Below are positions 19,370 through 28,612 of a stretch of 44,036 bases of DNA, piece by piece. How positions within the stretch are numbered: the stretch's first letter is position 1; each line of letters opens with the position of its first letter. The translations under genes and the position numbers were made by a program. The DNA is from Tannerellaceae bacterium (GTDB lineage: Bacteria; Bacteroidota; Bacteroidia; Bacteroidales; Tannerellaceae), in NCBI GenBank assembly GCA_021203545.1, contig JAJQAZ010000164.1, positions 1 through 44,036 of the forward strand. Reading direction: 5' to 3'. The notes beneath the pieces are model-generated. The model searched no databases and was not told where the DNA came from. It saw only the letters and a list, made by a program, of their open reading frames with translations.

Positions 19370-21574
19370 TTAAAATATACTCCAGGCAACAGTAAGCCCT
19401 GCCATCACAATGGCAACCATACTCATCAGTTTGATCAGTATGTTGAGGCTGGGACCGGAGGTGTCTTTAAACGGATCGCCTACCGTGTCTCCAACTACTG
19501 TTGCTTTATGAACTTCGCTTCCTTTACCACCGAAGTGTCCCTCTTCCACATATTTTTTGGCATTGTCCCAGGCTCCTCCGGCGTTGGCCATAAACACAGC
19601 CAGTACAAAACCGCTGCTTAGGCCACCGATCAACAATCCTACAACACCGGAAACCCCAAACACAAGCCCGGTTAGAATAGGAGCAATAATAGCGATGACC
19701 GACGGAAGTACCATTTCGCGTTGTGCCCCCCGTGTAGATATCGCCACACAACGGGCATAATCAGGAGTGGTTTCACCTGTCAGGATACCTTTCATTTCCC
19801 GGAACTGCCGGCGCACTTCCTCTACCATCGAACCGGCAGCACGTCCTACCGCATTCATGGTTAGCCCACAGAACAGGAAAGCCATCATCGAACCGAGAAA
19901 CATACCGGTCAATACCCGTGGATTCATCAGGGTAACATCATAGTAAACCATAAAGTCGGTAAACGTAGCTTTAGATAATTCGATAGTCCGTCCGTCGGCA
20001 AACGAAAGAGCCGTTTCTCCTATCCGCATCAGGCCGATCTTGATCTCCTCAATATAAGAAGCCAGTAAAGCCAGTCCGGTTAGTGCCGCGGAACCAATCG
20101 CAAACCCTTTGCCGGTCGCGGCAGTTGTATTTCCTAACGAATCCAGTGCGTCCGTACGTTTACGAACTTCCGGTCCTAACCCGCTCATTTCGGCGTTTCC
20201 GCCGGCATTGTCCGCTATAGGTCCATAGGCATCTGTCGCCAGGGTAATACCCAGCGTGGATAACATACCCACAGCGGCGATACCAATACCATATAATCCC
20301 ATGCCTACATTTTCGAAATCAAAACCGGAAGCGAATAGGTAGGAACAAATAATACCCACAACAACTGCCAGGACAGGAATGGCTGTTGATAACATCCCTA
20401 AACCAATGCCCGAAATAATCACAGTGGCCGGGCCGGTTTGCCCCGCTTCGGATACTTTGCGGGTTGGTTTATAGGATTGCGATGTATAATATTCGGTAGC
20501 CTGCCCGATCACAATACCTACCACTAATCCGATAATAACAGAACAGCTAATCCAAAACCAGTTATCCAGCCCTAACAGATAAAGGATGCCAAAGGTGGCT
20601 AAAGCGATTAACAGAGAACTGGAGTTCGTACCGGTAGCCAGTGCTTTCAACAATTGTTTAATTGTGGCATTTTCTTTGGTCCGTACCAGAAAAATACCCA
20701 GTATGGATAATAGAATCCCGACAGCAGCAATCAGCATAGGAGCAATCACCGCTTTGTATTGCATCCCCACATCGCCCGACGAAATAAAAGCCGCCGCGCC
20801 TAATGCCGCCGTTGCCAGGATAGAACCGCAATAAGATTCATACAGGTCGGCTCCCATGCCGGCCACATCTCCCACATTATCTCCTACATTATCAGCGATA
20901 GTGGCCGGGTTACGCGGATCATCCTCCGGAATACCGGCTTCCACTTTTCCAACCAGATCGGCACCAACATCAGCCGCTTTCGTATAAATACCTCCTCCCA
21001 CACGGGCAAAAAGAGCCTGTGTAGAAGCGCCCATCCCGAAGGTAAGCATCGTAGTTGTTATAATAGATAATTTATGAGTAGGATCTAATACATCTGCGGG
21101 AATCAACGCATTCAGTAGAAAATACCAGAACGAAATATCCAGTAATCCCAGCCCTACCACTACCAGACCCATAACTGCCCCGCTACGAAAAGCTACCTGC
21201 AACCCTTTGTTGAGCGATTCGCGGGCCGCGTTGGCTGTGCGTGCCGAAGCATAGGTGGCTGTTTTCATTCCTAAAAAGCCGGCCAGGCCGGAAAAGAAAC
21301 CACCTGTCAGGAAAGCGATAGGCACCCATTCGTTCTGTACTTTCAATACAAAAGCCATAAATAAAAAGAGGATAACCAAAACCAGGAAAACCAGTACTAC
21401 AATTTTGTATTGTTGTTTCAGGTAAGACATGGCTCCTTCCCGCACATATTGGGCAATCCGGGCCATAGTAACAGTTCCTTCACTTTCTTTCATCATCTGC
21501 CGGAAAAAGTACCAGGCAAAAAACAGGGCTATAACAGAGGCGGCAGGCACCAGCCAGAATATAGGTGTAATCAT
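19370..21574 (-). CDS. hppA: Membrane-bound proton/sodium-pumping pyrophosphatase
   Basis: The 734-residue integral membrane protein has about 16 hydrophobic segments and the hallmark substrate-site words [11 protein letters not shown] (near residue 202), [23 protein letters not shown], and [12 protein letters not shown]. It hydrolyses pyrophosphate to pump H+ and/or Na+ across the cytoplasmic membrane. The string [10 protein letters not shown] (from residue ~481) has alanine at the position where K+-independent enzymes carry lysine, so it should be a K+-dependent type. Related Bacteroides enzymes are known to pump Na+ as well as H+, but the ion cannot be settled from sequence here. It is convergent with the fimbrial operon and divergent from the patatin gene. 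Confidence 0.96.
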   Translation of the reverse strand: MITPIFWLVPAASVIALFFAWYFFRQMMKESEGTVTMARIAQYVREGAMSYLKQQYKIVVLVFLVLVILFLFMAFVLKVQNEWVPIAFLTGGFFSGLAGFLGMKTATYASARTANAARESLNKGLQVAFRSGAVMGLVVVGLGLLDISFWYFLLNALIPADVLDPTHKLSIITTTMLTFGMGASTQALFARVGGGIYTKAADVGADLVGKVEAGIPEDDPRNPATIADNVGDNVGDVAGMGADLYESYCGSILATAALGAAAFISSGDVGMQYKAVIAPMLIAAVGILLSILGIFLVRTKENATIKQLLKALATGTNSSSLLIALATFGILYLLGLDNWFWISCSVIIGLVVGIVIGQATEYYTSQSYKPTRKVSEAGQTGPATVIISGIGLGMLSTAIPVLAVVVGIICSYLFASGFDFENVGMGLYGIGIAAVGMLSTLGITLATDAYGPIADNAGGNAEMSGLGPEVRKRTDALDSLGNTTAATGKGFAIGSAALTGLALLASYIEEIKIGLMRIGETALSFADGRTIELSKATFTDFMVYYDVTLMNPRVLTGMFLGSMMAFLFCGLTMNAVGRAAGSMVEEVRRQFREMKGILTGETTPDYARCVAISTRGAQREMVLPSVIAIIAPILTGLVFGVSGVVGLLIGGLSSGFVLAVFMANAGGAWDNAKKYVEEGHFGGKGSEVHKATVVGDTVGDPFKDTSGPSLNILIKLMSMVAIVMAGLTVAWSIF

Positions 21575-21604
21575 AAGCAGAGATTTTAACGTTTAACAGA
21601 TATG

Positions 21605-21612
21605 CAAATGTA
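21605..21612 (-). promoter_or_regulatory. -7 element for hppA
   Basis: The minus strand reads TACATTTG, a perfect TAnnTTTG match, about 30 bp upstream of the hppA ATG. Confidence 0.5.
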
Positions 21613-21676
21613 ATTAAAATTAGGTGAGAAAACCAACATTTTCCCTGATAATTGTGGTTCATTTTAAAAAAAACGG

Positions 21677-21684
21677 CATATTTG
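21677..21684 (+). promoter_or_regulatory. Candidate -7 element for patatin gene
   Basis: CATATTTG matches TAnnTTTG at all but the first base and lies 27 bp before the patatin ATG. Together with the opposite element at 21605 it fills the 137-bp divergent region. Confidence 0.4.
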
Positions 21685-21711
21685 TGTTAGCAAATAAGAA
21701 ACAAAAGTTAG

Positions 21712-22581
21712 ATGAAACAAGGTTCAAACCCAAATGTTTATAAAATAGGTTTAGCCCTTAGCGGAGGTGGCGCCAAAGGTTTTGCACATATTGGTGTATT
21801 TAAATTACTCGAAGAATGCGGCCTTCAACCGGAGATTATTGCCGGTACAAGTGCCGGGGCACTCATGGGGGCTCTTTTTGCCGATGGTTATCCGGCAGAA
21901 GAGATCCGGGAACTGTTTACCGGAAGGGAATTCTCCGAATTTGCCCAACTGCAGTTACCTAAATCCGGACTTTTTAATACAGGCCGGTTCCGTGCATTTC
22001 TGAAGCGGCACATACGCACCAAAAATATAGAAGACTTACCGGTTCCGCTGGTTATTATAGCAACCGACCTCGACAACGGTGTTAGTCATGAATTCCGTCA
22101 CGGACCTCTGGTGGATGCTGTCACAGCTTCGTGTAGCGTTCCGATAATCTTTTCGCCCGTTGTAATAGAGGGTACCCATTATGTGGATGGAGGTTTATTC
22201 CGTAACTTTCCGGTATCAAATATACGGGAGGAGTGCGAACGGATTATCGGTGTAAATGTAAGTCCGCTGATGCCTCAAAAATATAAACAGACCATATTCC
22301 ACATTGCCGAACGTTCTTATCATTATATGTTCCGTGCTAATACCATAGAAGACCGTCTGTTGTGTGATGTATTGATTGAGGCGGAAGAATTCGGGTACTA
22401 TAAAACATTCGATCTGGAAAATGTCGATCTGATTGCCGGAATTGGCTACGAAGCGGCAGTAAAAGCATTTGATAAAGCAATAAAAGAAAATAAAATGGAA
22501 ACACTGGTAAAGGTAATTTCAGCCGGAAGGAAGAAATCTTTACCACATAAATTCAACACTACTTATGAAAACAAAAGATAA
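21712..22581 (+). CDS. Patatin-like phospholipase/esterase
   Basis: A 289-residue patatin-family hydrolase with the oxyanion motif SGGGAKG (residues 17-23), the nucleophile motif GTSAG (Ser47) and the DGG motif with catalytic Asp159. It resembles the compact bacterial RssA/YchK-type proteins and lacks a signal peptide, so it should act in the cytosol or at the inner membrane on lipid esters. The true substrate is not known. It overlaps the next gene by 17 bp (ATG at 22565 inside its last codons), which suggests translational coupling with the amylase. Confidence 0.9.
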   Translation: MKQGSNPNVYKIGLALSGGGAKGFAHIGVFKLLEECGLQPEIIAGTSAGALMGALFADGYPAEEIRELFTGREFSEFAQLQLPKSGLFNTGRFRAFLKRHIRTKNIEDLPVPLVIIATDLDNGVSHEFRHGPLVDAVTASCSVPIIFSPVVIEGTHYVDGGLFRNFPVSNIREECERIIGVNVSPLMPQKYKQTIFHIAERSYHYMFRANTIEDRLLCDVLIEAEEFGYYKTFDLENVDLIAGIGYEAAVKAFDKAIKENKMETLVKVISAGRKKSLPHKFNTTYENKR

Positions 22582-24262
22582 GATGGTTATCTACCAGGTA
22601 TTACCCCGTTTATTTGGTAATCAAACACCCTCACCTGTTAAAAACGGGAGGTTAAGAGAAAACGGATGCGGAAAGTTTTCCGCTTTTACACCTTTGGCAT
22701 TGAAACAGATTGCGGAACTGGGAACAACCCATGTATGGTATACCGGAGTGATCGAACATGCTACTCAAACAGACTACAGTGCTTATGGGATTCATAAAGA
22801 CCATAAAGCGATTGTAAAAGGAAGAGCCGGATCGCCCTATGCGATCAAAGACTATTACGATATTGATCCGGATCTGGCGGATTCTGTACCGGATAGGATG
22901 GAGGAATTTGAAGAACTGGTGGAACGCACCCATGCTGCCGGATTAAAAGTGATCATAGATTTTGTGCCCAACCATGTAGCCCGCGACTATTTTTCGGATG
23001 TACGTTTGCCCTATGTGGAAGGGTTGGGGCAACATGATAATACTTCTGTTGCTTTCGACGTGAATAATAATTTTTATTATCTGCCGGGACAGACACTCGC
23101 CTTGCATTTCGGAGCACAGGAAGAAGACTTTGAATACAGTGAATTCCCGGCAAAAGTAACCGGAAATAACTGTTTTAGCGCTTCACCGGGCGTGAATGAC
23201 TGGTACGAAACCGTAAAACTCAATTATGGAATAGACTTTCAGAATGGCACCAGCTATTTCGACCCTCATCCCAATACCTGGAAGAAAATGTACGATATAC
23301 TTCGTTTCTGGGCTGGGAAAGGGATAGATGGTTTCCGTTGTGATATGGCAGAAATGGTACCTGTTGAATTCTGGAACTGGGTAATTCCTGAAATAAAGAA
23401 AGAGTTCAATGTGTGTTTCATTGCTGAAGTATATAACCCATGGGAATATAAAAATTACATTTATACCGGACATTTTGATTACCTGTACGATAAAGTCGGA
23501 CTATACGATACCGTACGGGATGTGATGTGCGGATATAAAAAAGCGACCGAAATTACCGCCTGCTGGCAGGCGGTGGAAGAATACCAGCAACACATGCTGA
23601 ACTTCCTGGAAAACCATGATGAACAACGCATAGCCTCCGCTTTCTTTGCCAACAATCCCCATAGCGGTATCCCCGGTATGATGGTTATGGCACTCATGCA
23701 TGTAAATCCGGTGATGATATATAGCGGCCAGGAGTTGGGCGAAAAAGGGATGGATGAAGAAGGGTTCAGCGGTTGCGACGGACGGACTACGATTTTTGAC
23801 TATTGGAGTGTGGAAACTTTACGGAACTGGGTAAACGGCGGAACCTTTGACGGTAAAAAATTAACGGAAGAACAAAAAGGGCTACGGGAAACTTATAAAA
23901 AGATCCTTACCATTGCCCGGCAGGAAGATGCTATTACTATGGGCGGACTGCATGACCTGATGTACGCCAATACAGCGAATCCCTGTTTCGACCTGGCAAG
24001 CCAGTTCTCATTCCTCCGGAAGACCCGGAATGAGGCAATTCTTGTAGTAACCAATTTCTCACAGGACTGGCGGCATACCCGTGTAAACATCCCGCAGGCA
24101 GCATTCGATGCTTTGGGCTTCGGCGACAATAAACCGGCTATCGTAACAGACCTGTTAACCGGCGAAAGAAACGTCAGCACACTGACAACTGCCTATCCCT
24201 ATGTAATGGATGTCCCCCCACACAGCGGAAAGATCCTGAAATTCGTCTATAAAGAAATATAA
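22565..24262 (+). CDS. Cytoplasmic GH13 alpha-amylase family protein
   Basis: A 565-residue glycoside hydrolase family 13 enzyme. The four conserved regions are visible: VIIDFVPNH (region I), GIDGFRCDMAEM with nucleophile Asp260 (II), FIAEVYNP with acid/base Glu288 (III), and FLENHDEQR with Asp352 (IV). A C-terminal beta domain ends at PPHSGKILKFVYKE. There is no signal peptide, so it probably acts on alpha-glucans or malto-oligosaccharides inside the cell. It is translationally coupled to the patatin gene, an unusual pairing. The last gene of this pair is followed by a repeat-rich gap. Confidence 0.92.
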   Translation: MKTKDKMVIYQVLPRLFGNQTPSPVKNGRLRENGCGKFSAFTPLALKQIAELGTTHVWYTGVIEHATQTDYSAYGIHKDHKAIVKGRAGSPYAIKDYYDIDPDLADSVPDRMEEFEELVERTHAAGLKVIIDFVPNHVARDYFSDVRLPYVEGLGQHDNTSVAFDVNNNFYYLPGQTLALHFGAQEEDFEYSEFPAKVTGNNCFSASPGVNDWYETVKLNYGIDFQNGTSYFDPHPNTWKKMYDILRFWAGKGIDGFRCDMAEMVPVEFWNWVIPEIKKEFNVCFIAEVYNPWEYKNYIYTGHFDYLYDKVGLYDTVRDVMCGYKKATEITACWQAVEEYQQHMLNFLENHDEQRIASAFFANNPHSGIPGMMVMALMHVNPVMIYSGQELGEKGMDEEGFSGCDGRTTIFDYWSVETLRNWVNGGTFDGKKLTEEQKGLRETYKKILTIARQEDAITMGGLHDLMYANTANPCFDLASQFSFLRKTRNEAILVVTNFSQDWRHTRVNIPQAAFDALGFGDNKPAIVTDLLTGERNVSTLTTAYPYVMDVPPHSGKILKFVYKEI

Positions 24263-24484
24263 AAGACATTTAACAACTGCCCACCGCTGCCCATCGCTGG
24301 CGCAGATTTCCAAATCTGTGCCTGATTATTGGAGATTTGAACGGGAGGAATTTTGGATAGAGGAGATTTGTAGACGGAAGGGATCCCATTTTTTAGACGG
24401 AGGGGATTTGCAATCCCCGACAAGCGAGTCTTAGGATTTGTAATCCTTTTTGCTGATATTGACAGATGTATGAATAGGATTACA

Positions 24485-24886
24485 AATCAGTCGTGGTCGG
24501 AAGATTTTAAAGTGCTGGTTTTGTTTTATTTCCCCTCCCCGGGAGCCTGTGTAAAAACTCTCTTCGCTCTTTGCTAAAGTTGTAAATTGTAAGTAATTAC
24601 CCCGTATGGGGTAAAATATGAATAACCCCGGGTGTAACCCGGGGTAGGGAGAAACCCTCTCTATAACAACCCTGAAAGGGTTGAACCCGCTTCGGGGTTC
24701 ATAGAGCAGAGTAGTTTTCTGCCACGGGTTTCACCCGCGGTTAATCACATTCAAGCCCTACGGGCTTACAATCTGTAACTTTTTCGATTTTACAATTTAG
24801 TTTTTACACAGGCTCTCAAGAGGGGAGGATAAAACCATATTTGTCAATATGTTAAGTATAAAATAAATTTCCGACCACGACTGATT
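24485..24886. repeat. Hairpin-rich inverted-repeat element in 0.8-kb gap
   Basis: The 803-bp gap 24263-25065 carries no supportable gene. Its core is bounded by aatcagtcgtggtcggaa (24485-24502) and its exact reverse complement (24869-24886). Inside, gagcctgtgtaaaaact (24543-24559) pairs with 24799-24815. The middle holds at least six small hairpins, such as TTACCCCGTATGGGGTAA, ACCCCGGGTGTAACCCGGGGT split by its loop, AACCCTGAAAGGGTT and AAGCCCTACGGGCTT. To the left (24380-24440) are ggggatttgcaatcccc and aggatttgtaatcct. The pattern recalls REP-like or MITE-like units of Bacteroidetes. No transposase is encoded here. Confidence 0.65.
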
Positions 24887-25065
24887 ACAAATCCCGGTGA
24901 TCCAAAGGTGATCCAAAAGCAGGAGCTTCACCAATTTTAGCGGCATTGGGGGGATACTATGCCGGACAAAGCTGAACGAGAACTGGAACATCGGCAAAAA
25001 TTAGTATCGAATTATCTTGCAACCCCGAATACCTAAAGAAATATAATTATAAAATAAACCGTTTT

Positions 25066-25993
25066 ATGATGTTACTGGATAAAGATGCTTATTTCAAATT
25101 TCGTTATATTTATCTTCCTTATCTGATCACATTCTTTGTGACTATCCTTGGTTATACCACTTTACACTGGTTACTGACTATAAAATGGGGGCTGGTAGAT
25201 GAAAATACGCAACTTTGGGAATTAGGTTTTCCGGCTTTGATTGCCCTGTCATTGGTTTATTTTGTAATGAAAAAAACGTGTCGGGTTGCTGGATATAAAG
25301 AAAGATGGCAAAACACGCCTGGATATAACCTGTTATATAATTTTCTTCTTCTCTTTTTTCCTCTCCCTGGTAATGACACAGGATTCTCTGGTAAAAGCAT
25401 GCAGGCGATTGGCTTTTTTGGAACAACTGGCTGAACTGAAAGAACACCGGGTAAACGACTGGCTTAAAATAGCCCATTTTCAGAAAGCAACGGAAACTCC
25501 CCGGTGCGTGTTAACATCAGGAAGGGGAGGAGGCAGTAAATATCGACGGCGTGTGGTATACCGGATGTCTTGCGTAGTCCCTGTAATAGATAAAGGGATG
25601 GAATATATACCGGCTACACATCCCTGGTGGTTTGCTGTTAGCTACAGCAAATCTTATCCCTCCCGCCAACGTAACGAAGTAAAAGACGATTTCATAACAG
25701 AGGCTGAAATGTGGATAGACTATCGATTGGAATACCCAACCACCTGGTTCCTTGATTGGACAGGAAAAGGAGCCGACCGGAAAGCGTATAAAAAACTTTT
25801 ACCACCGGAAAACCAACTCAAAATGAAAGACCTGGTATTTCTGGTTCCAACCTCAACATCCGCCGAAAAAGAAGAATATAAATCTTTCTGCAAGACAGGT
25901 TTGGTTCTACTGGGCTGTTTACTGGTATGCTGGTTTTTTATCTGGGACTCCCCTCTGGATAACACCCGTTTTAGAGATCCTGATTTAAAATAA
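25066..25993 (+). CDS. Membrane protein (weakly rhomboid-associated), split at A7
   Basis: From ATG 25066 the product starts with two membrane segments (YLITFFVTILGYTTLHWLL and LGFPALIALSLVYFVM). It then loses frame at seven A residues (25270-25276). With six A it would continue MKKRVGLLDIKKDGKTRLD into the downstream frame: a third membrane segment (IIFFFSFFLSLVM), a soluble middle, and a last segment (LVLLGCLLVCWFFIW), about 308 residues in all. The layout and the words 'VTQDSLxKA' and 'VNDWLKIAHFQ' recall the non-catalytic N-terminal part of some Bacteroidetes rhomboid-type proteins. I see no rhomboid GxSG active site. The family call is weak. It may be a decaying gene. Confidence 0.5.
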
Positions 25994-26327
25994 ATGTTTA
26001 TCCTATTGGGGAATTGTGTAAAGAACTCATCGTACTTTAATGTAGCTAAATTCAAATTCTTCGGACTTATGATCCGGAATATGGTCAGTAGTGACCGGAT
26101 GATTCAACCTGGGGTTAATATTGATAAACGAGGTATTAATCTCCCCTCTGTAGAGATACTCTGTACGCGCATCTTATATATACTCCCTACAGGATTACAA
26201 ACTAAGAAGATGTGTGTAGAGAATAGCTCAAGAGGGGAAAAAGAGATAATCAACATTTTACAATCTTTCGACTACTACTGATTTGTAATTCTTCTTACTA
26301 ATGCTTCTGATGTAGTATATCTAAATA
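25994..26327. other. Gene-free spacer with a dispersed short repeat
   Basis: No supportable gene is present. The segment 26212-26242 (gtgtgtagagaatagctc...) is nearly the same as 647-676 near the start of the window, and both end in an AGAGGG(G)AAAAA run. An open frame of 95 codons here has no family features and an unlikely composition. Confidence 0.5.
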
Positions 26328-26612
26328 TCAGCACCCGCAATCGTCTATAGGATCGGTATCGGGGTCAATACCGATGTAGTCTTCCCCTTTTTTAGACATA
26401 TCTTCCATATTGTCGGGGATACCATTCTGGTTTTCATCTACAATAATATCCGCATTTGCCGAATCGGGTATACCGTCAATCATGTTCTCACGTAAATCTC
26501 CTATATCGCCGTATGTATAATCATCTACTGTTCCAATAGGTTTGGTAGAAGTAGCCTCTCTTCTTACATCGCTACTGATATCCCATAATGTACGCATTAC
26601 TTTTCTTGCCAT
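26328..26612 (-). CDS. Small Asp-rich protein, calcium-loop-like, C-terminal CGC
   Basis: The 94-residue protein has no signal peptide. Its N-terminus is basic (MARKVMRTLWDISSDVRR). The C-terminal half is very acidic, with IDGIPDSANADIIVDENQN then GIPDNMEDM, close to Dx[DN]xNGIPDxxE calcium-binding loops seen in thrombospondin type 3 or dockerin-like repeats. It ends DPIDDCGC. It is transcribed away from the chaperone operon across a 332-bp shared upstream region, so it may belong to the same system, for example as substrate, sensor or effector. I do not recognise a named family. Acidic composition and the terminal Cys pair make it a credible real gene. Confidence 0.6.
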   Translation of the reverse strand: MARKVMRTLWDISSDVRREATSTKPIGTVDDYTYGDIGDLRENMIDGIPDSANADIIVDENQNGIPDNMEDMSKKGEDYIGIDPDTDPIDDCGC

Positions 26613-26944
26613 AACTCTTCATTATTACTATTTTATAGCGTTGAAACATTTCACTGCGGCAGATAGTTCAAGGGAAGCTCCCTCAACTCTTCTGAAAAGA
26701 AAGTATTTTTTATATCTATTCTTATTGAGAGATTTGTAGTAAATACTTTTTAGAATATGAAAACAATAAATTCATTCTTAATTATATAATAAGAATATTG
26801 TTGTCGAATTGTTAAGTATTTTAAATAAATAATCCCCCAAAATATTTGTTTATGATTAAATATTAACTAAATTGCCAAATTCTTATGGTAAATTATATAC
26901 AATAATTTAATAAAAGTGAACTATTGAAAAACGATGTATAGCTT
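26613..26944. other. A/T-rich divergent regulatory region
   Basis: This 332-bp gap separates the Asp-rich gene (minus) from the chaperone operon (plus). It is strongly A/T-rich beyond 26700. AATATTTG at 26841-26848 matches TAnnTTTG at all but one base and could be a -7 element, leaving a leader of about 95 bases. A copy of a dispersed repeat lies at 26649-26700. No gene is seen in it. Confidence 0.45.
26649..26700 (+). repeat. Dispersed repeat, left copy flanking chaperone operon
   Basis: The first 26 bp (26649-26674, beginning tttcactgcggcagatag) are identical to 35851-35876. The next ~26 bp are similar, sharing CCCTCAACT and a run around AAAAG. The copies are in the same orientation and bracket the + strand operon. 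Confidence 0.7.
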
Positions 26945-28135
26945 ATGGAACCTATAACCCACAACCCTTACCGTATATTGGGCGTATATGGAGGGGCGGG
27001 AATTACAACTATTACGGGGAATTTAAGTCGTATGAGAGCCTATTTGAATGTTGGTAAAAACTGTGATATGCCTACGGATGCGGCAAAGCTATTACCGGCA
27101 GTGCCTCGTACACTTGCCTTTATAGAAGAAGCATTTGCCAAAATCAATTTGCCGGTAGATAAAGTCAGGCACGCACTTTTCTGGTTTGCCGACGGTTCAC
27201 CGCTGGATGTGGCTGCCCTTGAGAACCTACAGGTGGGCAATGTAGAGAAAGCATTGGACATTTGGGAGAAGAGGGATACTTTTTCTACCTTATTAAATAG
27301 AGCAATAGTCGCCTTTATATCCAAACGTCACAAAATAGCCATCCAATATCAGTTGACGCTCATACATACAACCGAATACAGACAAAAGTTCCTCACTCAT
27401 ATAGCTGGAGAAGGATACCGGATCACAGAAAAAGAGTTGTCTCAACTACTGGTAGATACCCTGTGGACTTGTGTCAGACCTGAAGATATCCTGAGCGTGT
27501 CCAAAGAAACACCGGACTACCAGGTGACTTACGAATATATCCGGGAAAAACTCTGCAGGAAATACGTAGATGAAATAGAACATGCTCTTGCTAAAAGTAT
27601 AGCTGTAAAGCGTACTCAGGGAAAACAACGGTATCAGGCAGGGGTAACCCTTATGCATGACACACGCACTTCATTGAATGCTTTACATAAACTATTGGGA
27701 AAAAGTGATGTAAAATATCAGATGATAGCCGATAAGCTGGCCATCGAAATATTGCAATGTGGAATTGATTACTATAACGATAGTAGCGATACGGATTCCA
27801 TAGATAAATCATTGGTACTACAGAAATATGCAATGCGGACCGCTGTCGGTAAACAAACCAAAGATCGCTGTCAATATAATGGCGATATACTTCTTAAAAA
27901 TAAAATGGCTAAAGAGGTGGAACAGGAAATACAGTTTATTGACGATCAGATAGAAGCATATAAGGATAAATCTGCTTCCATGACAAGTGTGGGGCAGTTT
28001 GTTAAGATTTGTCATCCCTATCTTCAACGTCTCGAAGAAATAGCAGGCAGCGGACATACAATAGTGATAGATTATTCTGGGGCCGTAGCCAATATAGCCA
28101 TAAGAATGATTATTGATGCCATCAATAAAATGTAG
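26945..28135 (+). CDS. J-domain-like protein of Bacteroidales chaperone cluster
   Basis: A 396-residue cytosolic protein. It opens HNPYRILGVYG, like the start of a DnaJ J-domain (NPYxxLGV). About 45 residues on comes AFIEEAFAKINLPVDKVRHALFWF, placed like the helix that follows the J-domain loop. The HPD tripeptide that normally triggers Hsp70 ATPase is not visible. A later block, YQMIADKLAIEILQCGIDYYND, marks an uncharacterised family I recall from Bacteroides genomes. As first gene of an operon with an Hsp70 and a GrpE-like protein, a co-chaperone role is inferred. The stop is TAG 28133-28135, and the same frame stays open into the next gene. Confidence 0.7.
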   Translation: MEPITHNPYRILGVYGGAGITTITGNLSRMRAYLNVGKNCDMPTDAAKLLPAVPRTLAFIEEAFAKINLPVDKVRHALFWFADGSPLDVAALENLQVGNVEKALDIWEKRDTFSTLLNRAIVAFISKRHKIAIQYQLTLIHTTEYRQKFLTHIAGEGYRITEKELSQLLVDTLWTCVRPEDILSVSKETPDYQVTYEYIREKLCRKYVDEIEHALAKSIAVKRTQGKQRYQAGVTLMHDTRTSLNALHKLLGKSDVKYQMIADKLAIEILQCGIDYYNDSSDTDSIDKSLVLQKYAMRTAVGKQTKDRCQYNGDILLKNKMAKEVEQEIQFIDDQIEAYKDKSASMTSVGQFVKICHPYLQRLEEIAGSGHTIVIDYSGAVANIAIRMIIDAINKM

Positions 28136-28165
28136 GAAGGTACGGATATTACGAACATCACTCCA

Positions 28166-28612
28166 TTGAAAAACGCCATACAGAAGGCACTCACCCTTCT
28201 ATCTACACTTCTTAAACTTCATGTTGATACGGAAACCAGGAATCAGTTAGAAGAAACCCGGAAAGCATTGATTAAGTTGCGTAGTGATTGGGACGAGGCT
28301 GCACGTAGCTACACTTCCGGTAGTTCATCGGGTAGTTATAGCAGCAGTAGCAGTAGTAGCAGCGACAGTAGCGACGGTTGCTACATTGCTACCATGGTCT
28401 ATGGAGATTATGACCACCCCCGGGTAAAAGTGCTACGGGAGTTCCGGGACAATTATCTGAAGAGATATGCTCTGGGCCGCTCTTTTATCCGTTTTTATTA
28501 CCGGCATTCACCCGGTTGGGTCGAACGGTTAAAATACTCGGAAAGGATCAATTCTGTGATAAAAAATGCATTAGACACATTCATTAAAATAATCAGCCAT
28601 GACAAAGTATAA
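28166..28612 (+). CDS. CFI-box (CYIAT) C-terminal domain protein
   Basis: The product has a helical N-terminus (~1-48), a Ser-rich linker (about residues 49-69), then DGCYIATMVYGDYDHPRVKVL and FRDNYLKRYALGRSFIRFYYRHSP in one stretch. This is the pattern of the CFI-box-CTERM domain (C-[FY]-I-A-T...YG...LRxFRD). Its function is unknown. The start is doubtful. No ATG or GTG is available, only TTG at 28166, and the frame is the same as that of the preceding gene, separated by its TAG and ten codons. The two may have been, or may be, one polypeptide. The 3' end overlaps the next gene by 14 bp. Confidence 0.72.
   Translation: MKNAIQKALTLLSTLLKLHVDTETRNQLEETRKALIKLRSDWDEAARSYTSGSSSGSYSSSSSSSSDSSDGCYIATMVYGDYDHPRVKVLREFRDNYLKRYALGRSFIRFYYRHSPGWVERLKYSERINSVIKNALDTFIKIISHDKV

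Noticed and set aside
24797-24997. Minus-strand open frame of 66 codons in the hairpin element
   Set aside because: It spans the inverted-repeat end and flanking DNA and has no recognisable features.
24263-25065. tRNA or other structured RNA gene in the hairpin-rich gap
   Set aside because: The hairpins are short independent palindromes. No cloverleaf or conserved RNA motif could be drawn.
25994-26281. Plus-strand frame of 95 codons after the split membrane protein gene
   Set aside because: It runs through a dispersed repeat, has no family features, and its ATG directly follows the previous stop by chance.
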